Positions 1-7,862 of a stretch of 64,000 bases of DNA are shown piece after piece. The translations under genes and the position numbers were made by a program. Position 1 is the first letter of the stretch; each line of letters opens with the position of its first letter. The notes below the pieces were generated by a model. That model ran no database searches, had not been told where the DNA came from, and was given only the letters and a program-made list of their open reading frames with translations. Origin of the DNA: Pseudomonadota bacterium (GTDB lineage: Bacteria; Myxococcota_A; UBA796; CAJQPC01); contig JAAESX010000318.1 in NCBI GenBank assembly GCA_024228935.1, positions 20,704-84,703 on the forward strand, given 5' to 3'.

Positions 1-2
1 GC

Positions 3-832
3 GGCTCGCTGGCTGACCTGCTCAAGCCTCTGGACGAGGCGCTCACCGGCGGTCAGCGTCAGGTGGTGATGGACAACACCTACCCGACGCGAGCGGGTCG
101 CAAGGCTGTGCTCGACGTCGCCGCCCGCCACGGTGTGCCTGTCAACGTGACCCGGATCGAGATTCCCCAGGAAGAGGCGCCGTACAACGCGCCAAGCGGA
201 TGCTCGAGCGCCAGGGTCGGCTGCTGTCCCCCGACGAGATCAAGGCGGTGAGCCGCACCGAGCCGAACCTGTTCCCACCCCGCGCGGTCTTCGCGTTCGG
301 GCAGCGCGATGAGGCTCCTTCGCTGGACGAGGGCTTCAAGACCCTGGAACGGGTGGAGTTCTCTCGCCGGGACGAGGGCTTCACCAACCGCGGCATCATC
401 TGCGACCTGGATGGGACGGTCCGGACGAGCAGGCCGGCGCCCTTCCCGCGGCGGCCCGAGGAGATCCGCATCCTGCCGAACCGGAGCGAGACGCTGAAGC
501 GCTACGCGGCGGACGGCTGGCTCCTGCTCGGAGTCACCAACCAGGCCGGCGTGGCGATGGGCATGCTGTCCGAACTGGACGTCATCGACTGCATCACCCG
601 CACGGTCGAGCTGCTCGATGTCGAGATGGACGTCCGCTACTGCCCGCACCGGGCCGGCGGCACACACTGTTGGTGCCGGAAGCCGATGCCGGGGCTCGGC
701 GTCCAGCTCATCCGGGAGTACCAGCTGGACCGCGCGCAGTGCATCTTCGTCGGGGACCGCAAGAGCGACGGCGAGTTCGCTCGCAACGTGGGCTTCCAGT
801 ACCAGGTTCAGGCGGACTTCTTCGGCGCTTGA
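3..832 (+). CDS. Polynucleotide 5'-kinase/3'-phosphatase-like protein, 5'-partial and frameshifted
   Basis: Two-domain nucleic-acid end-processing protein, cut by the window edge. Frame +3 (3 to ~190) reads as the end of a P-loop kinase domain (MDNTYPTRAGRK, like the DNTY-R motif of polynucleotide kinases). Frame +2 from ~191 continues the same protein with KRMLERQGRLL and an HAD phosphatase: CDLDGTVR (nucleophile Asp, near 404), GVTNQAG (motif II), CRKPMPG (motif III Lys) and FVGDRKSD (motif IV). A CPH...CWC cluster resembles the zinc site of HAD-III enzymes such as GmhB. The two frames join if one base is added near 191 (gcg|gcc), so this is a 1-bp deletion or a sequencing error. Without a fix, only 200-832 (ATG, 210 aa, phosphatase part) is translatable. 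Family knowledge: such proteins repair DNA or RNA ends in the cytoplasm. Confidence 0.75.
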
Positions 833-1659
833 CGCAGTCTGTGGCGGACCAGGACGCTCAGTGCGTCGCCCGCCAGGATGGTGGCCGAGCCCAGCAGGAC
901 GAAGAACAGGAGCTCGTCGTACCGGGCCGCCGCGCGGGCCTCTTGCAGGTACCAGCCGAGGGAGACGAACCCGAGCATCCCGAGCACCGTCGCCTCTCGC
1001 ACGGCCGACTCCCAGCGGACGAAGACGAACAAGATCAGTCGGTTGAGTGTCTGTGGGACCAGCGCCAGCGTCAGGACCTGGGTCCGACCGGCCCCCAGTC
1101 CCTGGAGCGCCCGGCCGGCGCGGGGCTCGGCGTCTTCGAGCACCTCGGCGCCGAGCCGACCCAGGATGCCGGCGTTGTGGAGGGCCAGCGCCAGCACCGC
1201 GGGGAGGATGCCCAGGCCCAGCACGGTGAGCAGGAGGAACGCCCAGATGTACTCGGGGATGGCCCGTAGGAAGAGGAGCCCCGCCCGGATGGCGAGGCGG
1301 ACGGCCTTGGGCACCCCGCGAGGCCGACTGGCGGCCAGGGGAGCGAAGAACGTGGCGAGCGCGACGGCCAGAACCGTGGCGAGCACCGAGCAGGCGAGCG
1401 TCCCTCCGATGGCTGCGACGCCGGCCTCGGTCAGCAGGTCCGACACCCAGGACAGGACCGTGCCGTCACCGGAGCGCAGCGGCCAGGGCTGGATTTCGGT
1501 CAAGAATCGCGCGAGGTTTCGGCCGCTTCGCTCGCTCCACACCGTGCCGATGTCGAGGCTCAGCCAGCTCGCCACGCACGCGAGCGCCGCCACGAGGCCG
1601 CTGATCTGGAGCAGAGTCGCGCGGGGACGGGCCGCCCGGAGCTCGGCGACGCGGCTCAT
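808..1659 (-). CDS. phnE: Phosphonate/phosphate-type ABC transporter permease (second PhnE-like subunit)
   Basis: Inner-membrane permease of about 283 aa with six or so hydrophobic segments and a BPD-transport-type loop (EDAEPRAGRALQGLGAGRTQ), followed by VPQTLNRLILFVFVRWE and REATVLGMLGFVSLGWYL as in PhnE proteins. The ATG at 1659 overlaps the TGA of the upstream permease in an ATGA junction, which fixes the start. Its 3' end overlaps the convergent kinase/phosphatase gene by 25 bp. It is the last gene of a four- or five-gene import operon and presumably forms a heterodimeric channel with the other permease. Substrate (phosphonate, phosphate or phosphite) cannot be told from sequence; no C-P lyase genes are in the window. 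Confidence 0.85.
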   Translation of the reverse strand: MSRVAELRAARPRATLLQISGLVAALACVASWLSLDIGTVWSERSGRNLARFLTEIQPWPLRSGDGTVLSWVSDLLTEAGVAAIGGTLACSVLATVLAVALATFFAPLAASRPRGVPKAVRLAIRAGLLFLRAIPEYIWAFLLLTVLGLGILPAVLALALHNAGILGRLGAEVLEDAEPRAGRALQGLGAGRTQVLTLALVPQTLNRLILFVFVRWESAVREATVLGMLGFVSLGWYLQEARAAARYDELLFFVLLGSATILAGDALSVLVRHRLRQAPKKSA

Positions 1660-2321
1660 CGGACCACCAGGCGGCGACGGACAGCCCCGCTCCAGAGCTC
1701 GGCGGCGGTCACCAGCGCGAAGAGCGCGTACAGATGGAGCCAGACCTCGCCCCAGCGCAGGTTGTCCGCTCCCTGCAGGACCAGGAGTCCGAGCGTCGGG
1801 AAGCCGAAGAAGCCCAGGACTGCGGCACTCCGCAGCGCACACTCGAAGCGGTACAGCGTGTAGGCGACCAGCTGAGGCGCCACCTGTGCGATCGTTCCGA
1901 GGACGAAAGCCTGAACGGTTCCAGCTCCTTGTCCGATGAGCGCGTCCTCGGTCGGGCGCGGAGCCTCGTCGATCAGCTCGCCGTACACCTTGGCCAGCGT
2001 CCCGGTGTAGGGGATGGCGATGGCGATGACCGCGGCCATCTCGGAGACGCCGAGCGCGGCCAGGAAGAGGATGGCCCACACGAGCTCATGGACCGACCGC
2101 ATGGCGGCGGCGAGGGTCCGTGCGGGCACGCTCCAGGGCCCCGACAGACGGGTCGAGGCCGCCAGCCCCAGCGGGAGCCCGGCGAGGATCGACGCCGTGA
2201 TGCCCGCCGTCGCCAGCCGCACGGTCTGCAGCGCCGCCTCGAGCGTGATGGGCAGCAGCGCGGTGCCGTCCGGCGCGAACCAGGCGGGGGACAGGGCGGC
2301 CGCCAGGAACTCCAGGATCAC
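1656..2321 (-). CDS. phnE: Phosphonate/phosphate-type ABC transporter permease (first PhnE-like subunit)
   Basis: About 221 aa, multi-spanning, with TVRLATAGITASILAGLPLGL, a helix rich in small residues (FLAALGVSEMAAVIAIAIPYTG) and the EAA-like loop DEAPRPTEDALIGQGAG followed by PQLVAYTLYRFECALRSAAVLGFFG, all matching the PhnE pattern. Chosen start is GTG at 2321, which overlaps the TGA of the ATPase gene (GTGA junction). A longer frame to an ATG at 2417 would run 97 bp into the ATPase gene and adds an Arg-rich stretch of no family character. Partner of the downstream permease; membrane pore of the importer. Confidence 0.85.
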   Translation of the reverse strand: MILEFLAAALSPAWFAPDGTALLPITLEAALQTVRLATAGITASILAGLPLGLAASTRLSGPWSVPARTLAAAMRSVHELVWAILFLAALGVSEMAAVIAIAIPYTGTLAKVYGELIDEAPRPTEDALIGQGAGTVQAFVLGTIAQVAPQLVAYTLYRFECALRSAAVLGFFGFPTLGLLVLQGADNLRWGEVWLHLYALFALVTAAELWSGAVRRRLVVR

Positions 2322-3034
2322 AGGGCGTACAGTCCGGCGAGCTCGTGCGCATCCGGCCGTCCGTCGAAGACAATACGCCCCTCGCGCATCCCGATGACCC
2401 GCGGGAACAGCTCGCACGCCAGCTCCACGCGATGCAGCGAGACCACGACGGGGATGCGGTGCTCGCGGCCCAAGGCCAGCAGCAGCTCGAGGACCTCGCG
2501 TCCCCGGGTGGGGTCGACCGCTGAGATCGGCTCGTCCGCCAGCAGGACGCCGGGCTCCTGGTACAGCGCTCGGGCGATGGCGACGCGTTGCGCCTCTCCG
2601 CCCGAGAGGCTGTCGACGCGCTGGTAGAGCTTGTCCTCAATGCCTACGGAGTCGAGCAGCGCGTGCACCCGCTCGGTCTCCTCGTCGGACGGAAGGAACA
2701 CGGACTTCAGCGAGCCGAGCGTGGACTGCCGACCCGCTGCGCCCATCAGGACGTTCTGCAGGGCGCTCAGGTTCGGGACCAGGGCCAGGTCCTGGTGGAT
2801 GAACCCCACGCGGCTCCGCAGCTTCCGCGTGGGCACGGCGGGCTGGCCATCGATGGCCAGCGCTCCCGAGGACGGCCTCTCCGCCAAGGCGAGGACGCGC
2901 AGCAGCGTGGTCTTGCCGGCGCCGCTGGGCCCGACCAGGGCGACGCACTCCTCGGGCCCGATGGACAGCAGCACGTTGGACAGCGCGGTCTGTGCCGCGA
3001 ACCGAACCGACACCTGGGAGAGCTGGAACCTCAC
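2318..3034 (-). CDS. phnC: Phosphonate/phosphate-type ABC transporter ATP-binding protein
   Basis: 238-aa nucleotide-binding subunit that energises import on the cytoplasmic face. Walker A GPSGAGKT (residues ~35-42), Q-loop HQDLALV (~80), signature LSGGEAQR (~143-150), Walker B VLLADEP (~163-169), D-loop and H-loop His ~201 (SLHRVEL). Length and the VVSLHRVELA/RVIGMREGRIVFDG tail fit PhnC. The start is GTG at 3034, overlapping the binding-protein stop (GTGA). A much longer upstream open frame in this phase is only the antisense-free shadow of the binding-protein gene. Position between phnD-like and the permeases makes the complex complete. Confidence 0.9.
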   Translation of the reverse strand: MRFQLSQVSVRFAAQTALSNVLLSIGPEECVALVGPSGAGKTTLLRVLALAERPSSGALAIDGQPAVPTRKLRSRVGFIHQDLALVPNLSALQNVLMGAAGRQSTLGSLKSVFLPSDEETERVHALLDSVGIEDKLYQRVDSLSGGEAQRVAIARALYQEPGVLLADEPISAVDPTRGREVLELLLALGREHRIPVVVSLHRVELACELFPRVIGMREGRIVFDGRPDAHELAGLYAL

Positions 3035-3876
3035 CTCAGCATGCCGAGGTCGCGGGCCACGCCCTCGATCCGGGCGAAGTCCTGGTCCTGTGCCGTGATG
3101 AGTGCGCTCCGAGAGAAGGCCGCCAACAGCGCCGGGTCGTCGATCGCGATGAGCGCCGCCTGGAGCCGGTCGGTGAAGCCGGGGCCGAACCGTGTCTCCA
3201 GGTCCGGGTGGGCCGTGAAGTTGTAGTCGGCGTAGACCGGTGTCTTCCAGACCACGTGCGCCTTGGCCGTGTCGATGGTCCCGTCCGCGACCAGCCTGTC
3301 CCAGGTCGTGTAGGAGAGCGCCCCCGCCTGGACCTGCCCGGCTTCGACCAGCTTGGCGGTCTTGTCGTGGGCCCCCGAGAAGCCGTAGGTCTGGGCGAAG
3401 AACTCGTCCGGCCCCTTGCCCGTCGACTCGCGGATGAAGTGCTCGGGCATCAGCCGGCCGCTGGTGCTCGACGGGCTGCCGAAGGTGAACGACAGGTCCG
3501 CGAGCGCGGTCGGGAACTCCTCGGAGAGTTCGAGGCCCGTCTCGGCGTTGGCGATGAAGTAGCTGAAGTACTCGGGATCCTCGGCCCCCTGGACGATGGC
3601 GTGGGCCCCGTCCACGGCCGCTCGCGCTTGGACGCCGGTGAGGCCGCCGAACCAGGCGAGCTGCACGTCGCCGTTCTTGAACATCTCGACCGACGCCGAG
3701 TAGTCGGCGGCCGGGACGTACTCGACCTGGACTCCCAGCGCGGTGGACAGGTGTTCGGCGACCGGGTCGTACTTCTGCTGGAGCAGCGTGGTGTCGTGGT
3801 CCGGGATGGCGGAGAACGACAGGACGGGGGAGGCTTCGGGGGGCTCGCCCGTGCATGCGAGGAGGAGGACGAGCAT
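3031..3876 (-). CDS. phnD: Phosphate/phosphonate-binding lipoprotein (PhnD family)
   Basis: 281-aa periplasmic solute-binding protein. The leader MLVLLLACTG has a lipobox with Cys8, so it should be anchored in a membrane. The mature part shows the PhnD-family run: FSAIPDHDTTLLQQKYDPV, EYVPAADYSASVEMFKNGDV, AWFGGLTGVQA, and FTFGSPSSTSGRLMPEHF, whose S-S-T-S-G cluster is the anion-binding loop in this family. The ATG at 3876 overlaps the stop of the small upstream gene (TGATG). It should deliver ligand to the downstream PhnC/PhnE complex. Confidence 0.88.
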   Translation of the reverse strand: MLVLLLACTGEPPEASPVLSFSAIPDHDTTLLQQKYDPVAEHLSTALGVQVEYVPAADYSASVEMFKNGDVQLAWFGGLTGVQARAAVDGAHAIVQGAEDPEYFSYFIANAETGLELSEEFPTALADLSFTFGSPSSTSGRLMPEHFIRESTGKGPDEFFAQTYGFSGAHDKTAKLVEAGQVQAGALSYTTWDRLVADGTIDTAKAHVVWKTPVYADYNFTAHPDLETRFGPGFTDRLQAALIAIDDPALLAAFSRSALITAQDQDFARIEGVARDLGMLR

Positions 3877-4061
3877 CAGAAACCCCAGGTGAAGTCGGTT
3901 GCTTCGCGCAGGGCGTCTCCGTCAGGGACGTCGACGTACGTGGTCGAGATGTGCACCACCTCGGCGCCGATCGAGAGCGGCGGCAGGGGGTTCACGAAGC
4001 CGTACAGGCTCACGTCCGGCAGGTCTGCGGCGTGCGTGGCCGCGATCAACAACGGGGTCAT
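3876..4061 (-). CDS. Small putative exported protein (61 aa) at head of phn-like operon
   Basis: Not recognised. 61 aa; starts with a short hydrophobic leader (MTPLLIAATHAADL) and ends DFTWGF, with a terminal Phe like an outer-membrane beta-barrel. This suggests, only weakly, a miniature or internally deleted porin. The stop overlaps the phnD-like start (TGATG), so translation is probably coupled and the gene is likely real. Upstream, 4062-4181 should hold the operon promoter; I see no clear -35/-10 pair there. Confidence 0.5.
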   Translation of the reverse strand: MTPLLIAATHAADLPDVSLYGFVNPLPPLSIGAEVVHISTTYVDVPDGDALREATDFTWGF

Positions 4062-4181
4062 GTTGCTCCAAGGCCGCTACCGCGACCTGGAGATCAGGCG
4101 CAGCTCAGCCGAAGACGACCCGAAGCCAGGACACGCCGGGCGCCGGGCCCAGTCAGATGTGGGGGATCATCAGGACACGTC

Positions 4182-5981
4182 TCAGGGAAGGTCCGGCAGG
4201 GTGTGCGCCCGGCCTTCGTTTTCGGTCTGGAGCCACTCCATGAGCGGCTCGAAGTAGTCTAGCATGGGGGTCGCGGTCAGATCCTCGCCCGTCGACTCGA
4301 TCAACAGCTCGTGCCAGTCGCGGGTGGCTCCCGGCTCGAGGATGGACTTCAGGAAGTCGCCGGTCTCGGTCGAGCCCCAGTAGTTCGTGGCGCGCGGGTC
4401 CTGGTGCAGGATGTTCCGTGCGACATGCGTGTGCAGCTGCATCAGGATCACGCTCGACAGGGCGTAGTCGTAGTACTGTGCGGGGTCGTTGTTGATGTGG
4501 GTCTTGGTGAGCGCGTCAGCCCACTCCTCGCCGCGATCCGTAGGAGGCGTGATGCCCTGGTACTCAAGCTTGTACGCCCACCATCGCGCGTTGAGTTCGT
4601 CCTCGGACAGGGGCTCTGCGTACAGATCGTGCTCGAAGTTGCTCATCACGCCGGCGGCGAACGGAAGGAACACGATCATGTCGAGCGCCTCGGCCAGAAG
4701 GAGCTCGTTCGGGTCCGGCTCGGCGCCCTGTGGGATCAGGCCCCGGCTCTCGAGGAACGGGGTCTGCATCGCCGCCAGACCCATCTGGGATCCGACCGCT
4801 TCGTGGAACGCACGGTTCGCGCCAGAGCGAAGACCAACGGGCACGTTCGGGTTCGCGTAGCTCAGGTAGTAGTAGATGTGGCCGAGCTCGTGCATGGTCG
4901 TGCCGTACCAGCCGGCGTCGGGCTCCACCGACATCAGGCAGCGCACGTCGTGGTCCATGTCCATGTGCCAGGCGCTGGCGTGGGTGTTCTTCTTCCAGTC
5001 GGCGTCTGTCGGGGCCGGGTACAGCGAGGACTTCGTGTAGAAGGTCTCCGGCAGCGGCTCGAAGCCCATCGAGACGTAGAACGCCTCGGACTCGGTCACG
5101 ATCCACTCGGGGGACTTGTCGGCGAAGGCGGCGTCCAGGTCCTGGCCCTCGACCGTCACCATCGGCTTCCACGACTGGCCCCACCGGTTCGGCAGCCAGT
5201 GCGCCGGGAGCTGGTCGGGCACCGGCTCGCCATACTTCTCGGCCAGCTCGTAGCGGGCCCAGGTGTGCAGCTCGCGGTACAGTGGCCGGACCTCGCGGTT
5301 GAGCCGGTCCATCATCTCCAGCATCTCGGCCGACTCCATCTCGTAGCCGTCGACCTGGAAGGCGAAGTAGTCGGGGTAGCCCAGCTCCTGGACGGTCTCG
5401 TTGCGCAGGTCGCGCAGCTCCATCAGGCCGGGCTTCAGCTCGGGGCCGATGGCCTTGCTCGACTCCCAGACCGCCAGGCGGGCCGCGACGTCGGTCTCGT
5501 CCTCCAGCATCGAGTCGATCTGGTTCGGCGTGATCTCCTCGCCGTCGAGCTGGAACGCGTAGCCGTAGAGGGTCTCGGTCTGGGCGGCCTCGGCGGCGAT
5601 CTTGCGGCTGACCAGCTCGGGCGCCGTCTGGGGGGCATAGGCGGCGCCGCGAAGGATGCCCTCGAGCTGCTTCTCGACGAGCGGGTCCAGGTCGGCCCGG
5701 TGCTCGAGGTGGCCGCGGGTGGTCTCGATGGTCTCGATCGAGCCGCTGTGCGCCGAGACGGCCTCCATGGCCGCGGTCACGCGCTCGGTCGCGGTCGGGT
5801 CTCCGGGCACGATCCGGGTGTTCGCGGCCCACTCCGCTTCGTTCGCCTCGAGGAAGAGAGGCTCGCCCACGGTGTTCCAGCTGTCGATGAACGCCTGGGC
5901 CGCCTCGTTGGGGGTGGCTTCGACGATGGCCTGGGCGGGGAGCTCGGACTTCGTGCAGGCAATGAGGTAGAAGAACGTCAT
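4182..5981 (-). CDS. M2 family zinc dipeptidyl carboxypeptidase (ACE-like) lipoprotein
   Basis: 599-aa relative of angiotensin-converting enzyme. It removes C-terminal dipeptides from peptides, here probably in the periplasm or on the cell surface, because the leader MTFFYLIACTKS carries a lipobox Cys9. Zinc site: HELGH at ~364-368 (the ACE family usually has HEMGH) and the downstream Glu of FHEAVGSQ at ~394. Family landmarks include YPDYFAFQVDGYE, HLPNRWGQSW-like HWLPNRWGQSWKP, and DMDHDVRCLMSVE. Length matches bacterial M2 enzymes. The ATG at 5981 shares two bases with the start codon of the divergent gene. A longer frame reaches 6083, but the added residues are antisense to that gene and would hide the lipobox. 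Confidence 0.88.
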   Translation of the reverse strand: MTFFYLIACTKSELPAQAIVEATPNEAAQAFIDSWNTVGEPLFLEANEAEWAANTRIVPGDPTATERVTAAMEAVSAHSGSIETIETTRGHLEHRADLDPLVEKQLEGILRGAAYAPQTAPELVSRKIAAEAAQTETLYGYAFQLDGEEITPNQIDSMLEDETDVAARLAVWESSKAIGPELKPGLMELRDLRNETVQELGYPDYFAFQVDGYEMESAEMLEMMDRLNREVRPLYRELHTWARYELAEKYGEPVPDQLPAHWLPNRWGQSWKPMVTVEGQDLDAAFADKSPEWIVTESEAFYVSMGFEPLPETFYTKSSLYPAPTDADWKKNTHASAWHMDMDHDVRCLMSVEPDAGWYGTTMHELGHIYYYLSYANPNVPVGLRSGANRAFHEAVGSQMGLAAMQTPFLESRGLIPQGAEPDPNELLLAEALDMIVFLPFAAGVMSNFEHDLYAEPLSEDELNARWWAYKLEYQGITPPTDRGEEWADALTKTHINNDPAQYYDYALSSVILMQLHTHVARNILHQDPRATNYWGSTETGDFLKSILEPGATRDWHELLIESTGEDLTATPMLDYFEPLMEWLQTENEGRAHTLPDLP

Positions 5982-6441
5982 GCGCTTCGCTAACGCCCTG
6001 CTCGCCGCCGCACTCCTCAGCCTGACCGTCCTGGTCGCCGGTGGGTCCGCCCACGCGAAGAAGGACACGGTCGAGTTCGGCACGAGCGTCGAAAAGGACC
6101 ACTACATGGTCCAGGTCTACTCGGGGAAGGCGGGCATCGCCGAGCGTGGGCACGTGACCGTCGTGGTCACCGCCATGCAGGGCTACAGCCTGGACAACGA
6201 GCACGACATCATCGTGAAGATGAAGTCGCCGCCCAGCGACGTGCAGTGGGGTCAGTCCAAGCTCCATCGGCTGGACGGGATGCTGTCGGACGACGGCAAG
6301 AGCTTCACGATGGAGGTCCCCTACCGAGCCGGTCGGATGGGCGAGTTCCCGGTCGCGGGCAAGGTCAAGTTCAAGCTGTGTCGGGCCGGTCAGTGCAAGG
6401 GCGGTCGGGCGCGGTTCAAGACGAGCGTGCACGCGCGCTAG
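5980..6441 (+). CDS. Secreted protein of unknown function (153 aa)
   Basis: Conventional Sec signal peptide (MRFANALLAAALLSLTVLVA, cleavage after AHA near 26). The remaining ~125 residues look like one beta-sandwich domain: YMVQVYSGKAGIAERGHVTVVV, PPSDVQWGQSKLHRLDG and FKLCRAGQCKGG, with two Cys that may form a disulfide. The general shape recalls Ig-like periplasmic domains such as nDsbD, but I would not assign it. The ribosome-binding site (gaggtag, 5964-5970) lies inside the start of the divergent M2 gene. The stop TAG overlaps the stop of the convergent FadL gene (ctag, both strands). Confidence 0.75.
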   Translation: MRFANALLAAALLSLTVLVAGGSAHAKKDTVEFGTSVEKDHYMVQVYSGKAGIAERGHVTVVVTAMQGYSLDNEHDIIVKMKSPPSDVQWGQSKLHRLDGMLSDDGKSFTMEVPYRAGRMGEFPVAGKVKFKLCRAGQCKGGRARFKTSVHAR

Positions 6442-7862
6442 AACTCGACCCCGGCGTGCACGGCGAACCGCTTGATGTCGCTGTTGAACGTGCCGTTGGC
6501 GTGCGGGTAGAAGAACCGCTCCTCGTTGGTCCGGGCCAGGTCCGCGCCGAACGCCGAGGTCGTGTTCAGGCGTTCTTGCGCCAGGCTGTGCGTGTAGCTG
6601 CCGCCGAGCGTCATCTTGCCCACGTGGAAGCTGGCCAGGCCGGCGAGCTGCAGCGTGTTCGCGTCGTAGTTGTTCGTCGCGAGCGCGTGGTCCGGCACGG
6701 CGCTCGTGTCGTACAGCGCGCGGGCGCCGAGGGTCAGCCAGTCCGTCGGTCGGCCCTTCAGGTCGAGTCCGCCCCACACCGCGTTCTCGGCGTCTCGCGC
6801 CTGGACCTTGGTCGACTCGATGCTGTCGACGGACTCGTCGGACAGTCCGGCGTTCTTCTCGGCGACGCCGTCGATGTCGATGGTGAAGTCCTCGTAGACA
6901 CTCCAGCCGACCCAGCCGCCCATGACCTCGGCGACGAGCCTCTCCTCGGGCAGGATCTCGACCGCGACGCCGCCGTGGATGCGTGGAGGGAGCTGGTAGC
7001 TGACCGTCGCGTCGCCCTGGATGGACGTGTCGCAGATGCCCTTGGACTCGGCCACGAACCGGCCGCCGGTGTCGCTCTGCGGCGGACACTCGAAGTCGAG
7101 CGCCACGTCGCCGCGGTTGTGGACCTCGGTGCCGGCCAGGTACGCGGCGGAGACCTGCACGCGGTCGTGGGGCTGGCCCCAGATCGACAGGCCTCCGGTG
7201 AACGCGGTGTCGGCCAGGTCGAAGTTGGTCTGCACGACGTAGTCGTCGTCCTCGAGCATGTCGTCGGTGTAGCTGTGGCTCCCGCTCGCGGCCGCGATGC
7301 CATCGGCCAGGTCGGGGAGCGTGTCCTTGTCGCTCGAGGCGACCCAGGTGCTGCGAACGATGCCGCCGACCGCGCCCACGCTGATCTTCTCCATCGGTGA
7401 CCAGGCCAGGGCGCCCATCCCGTAGATGCCGGTGATCCGGCCCTCTTCCATGGCCCACCGGCCGGCGGCGTCGGGCTCGCTCGCGATGCCGCCGCGCACC
7501 TGAGGGACTGCCAGGGCAGCGCCGATGCCCACCTTGTGGCCCTTGACGTCGCCCGCCCAGACGAGCCCGGCGTAGGGGAGCATGCTGCCCGCCGCGATGC
7601 CGGCGGTGAGCTGGTTGGCGTCTGGCTGGCCCGTCAGCGTGTACTCGGTCGAGCCGCCGTTCGGGTCGGCTCGGTCGAAGGTCATTCGAGCGGTGGGGAC
7701 AGCCAGCTCGACGTGGCTGCGGAAGCCGGTCTCGCTCGCGATGCCGGCGGGGTTCCACCAGACGGCGGTCGCTCCGGCGTGGTTCGGGGTGCCCCAGGGG
7801 CCTCCCACCTCGAGCTGGTCGAGGCTGGCCGCGTTCGTGGCGGCCGTCAGGAGCAGCAGCAT
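6438..7862 (-). CDS. Outer-membrane FadL/OmpP1-type hydrophobic compound transporter
   Basis: 474-aa predicted outer-membrane beta-barrel. It has a leader ending near ATNA, then the FadL-type N-terminal hatch signature (NHAGATAVWWNPAGIASETG), a run of alternating barrel strands (GFRSHVELAVPTARMTFDRA, GAALAVPQVRGG) and a C-terminal aromatic strand RFAVHAGVEF ending in Phe. The FadL family moves long-chain fatty acids or other hydrophobic molecules across the outer membrane. The ATG at 7862 overlaps the TGA of the upstream lipoprotein (TGATG), so the two are made together; this suggests the lipoprotein hands lipid to or from this channel. Stops with TAG. Confidence 0.82.
   Translation of the reverse strand: MLLLLTAATNAASLDQLEVGGPWGTPNHAGATAVWWNPAGIASETGFRSHVELAVPTARMTFDRADPNGGSTEYTLTGQPDANQLTAGIAAGSMLPYAGLVWAGDVKGHKVGIGAALAVPQVRGGIASEPDAAGRWAMEEGRITGIYGMGALAWSPMEKISVGAVGGIVRSTWVASSDKDTLPDLADGIAAASGSHSYTDDMLEDDDYVVQTNFDLADTAFTGGLSIWGQPHDRVQVSAAYLAGTEVHNRGDVALDFECPPQSDTGGRFVAESKGICDTSIQGDATVSYQLPPRIHGGVAVEILPEERLVAEVMGGWVGWSVYEDFTIDIDGVAEKNAGLSDESVDSIESTKVQARDAENAVWGGLDLKGRPTDWLTLGARALYDTSAVPDHALATNNYDANTLQLAGLASFHVGKMTLGGSYTHSLAQERLNTTSAFGADLARTNEERFFYPHANGTFNSDIKRFAVHAGVEF

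Noticed and set aside
808..4061. C-P lyase (phn) pathway locus
   Set aside because: Only importer genes are present; no phnG-M, phnX or phosphite dehydrogenase, so substrate assignment stays open.
4564..7758. Long leftward open frame of over 1000 codons
   Set aside because: Shadow of the M2 peptidase and FadL genes; Arg/Pro-rich with no domain.
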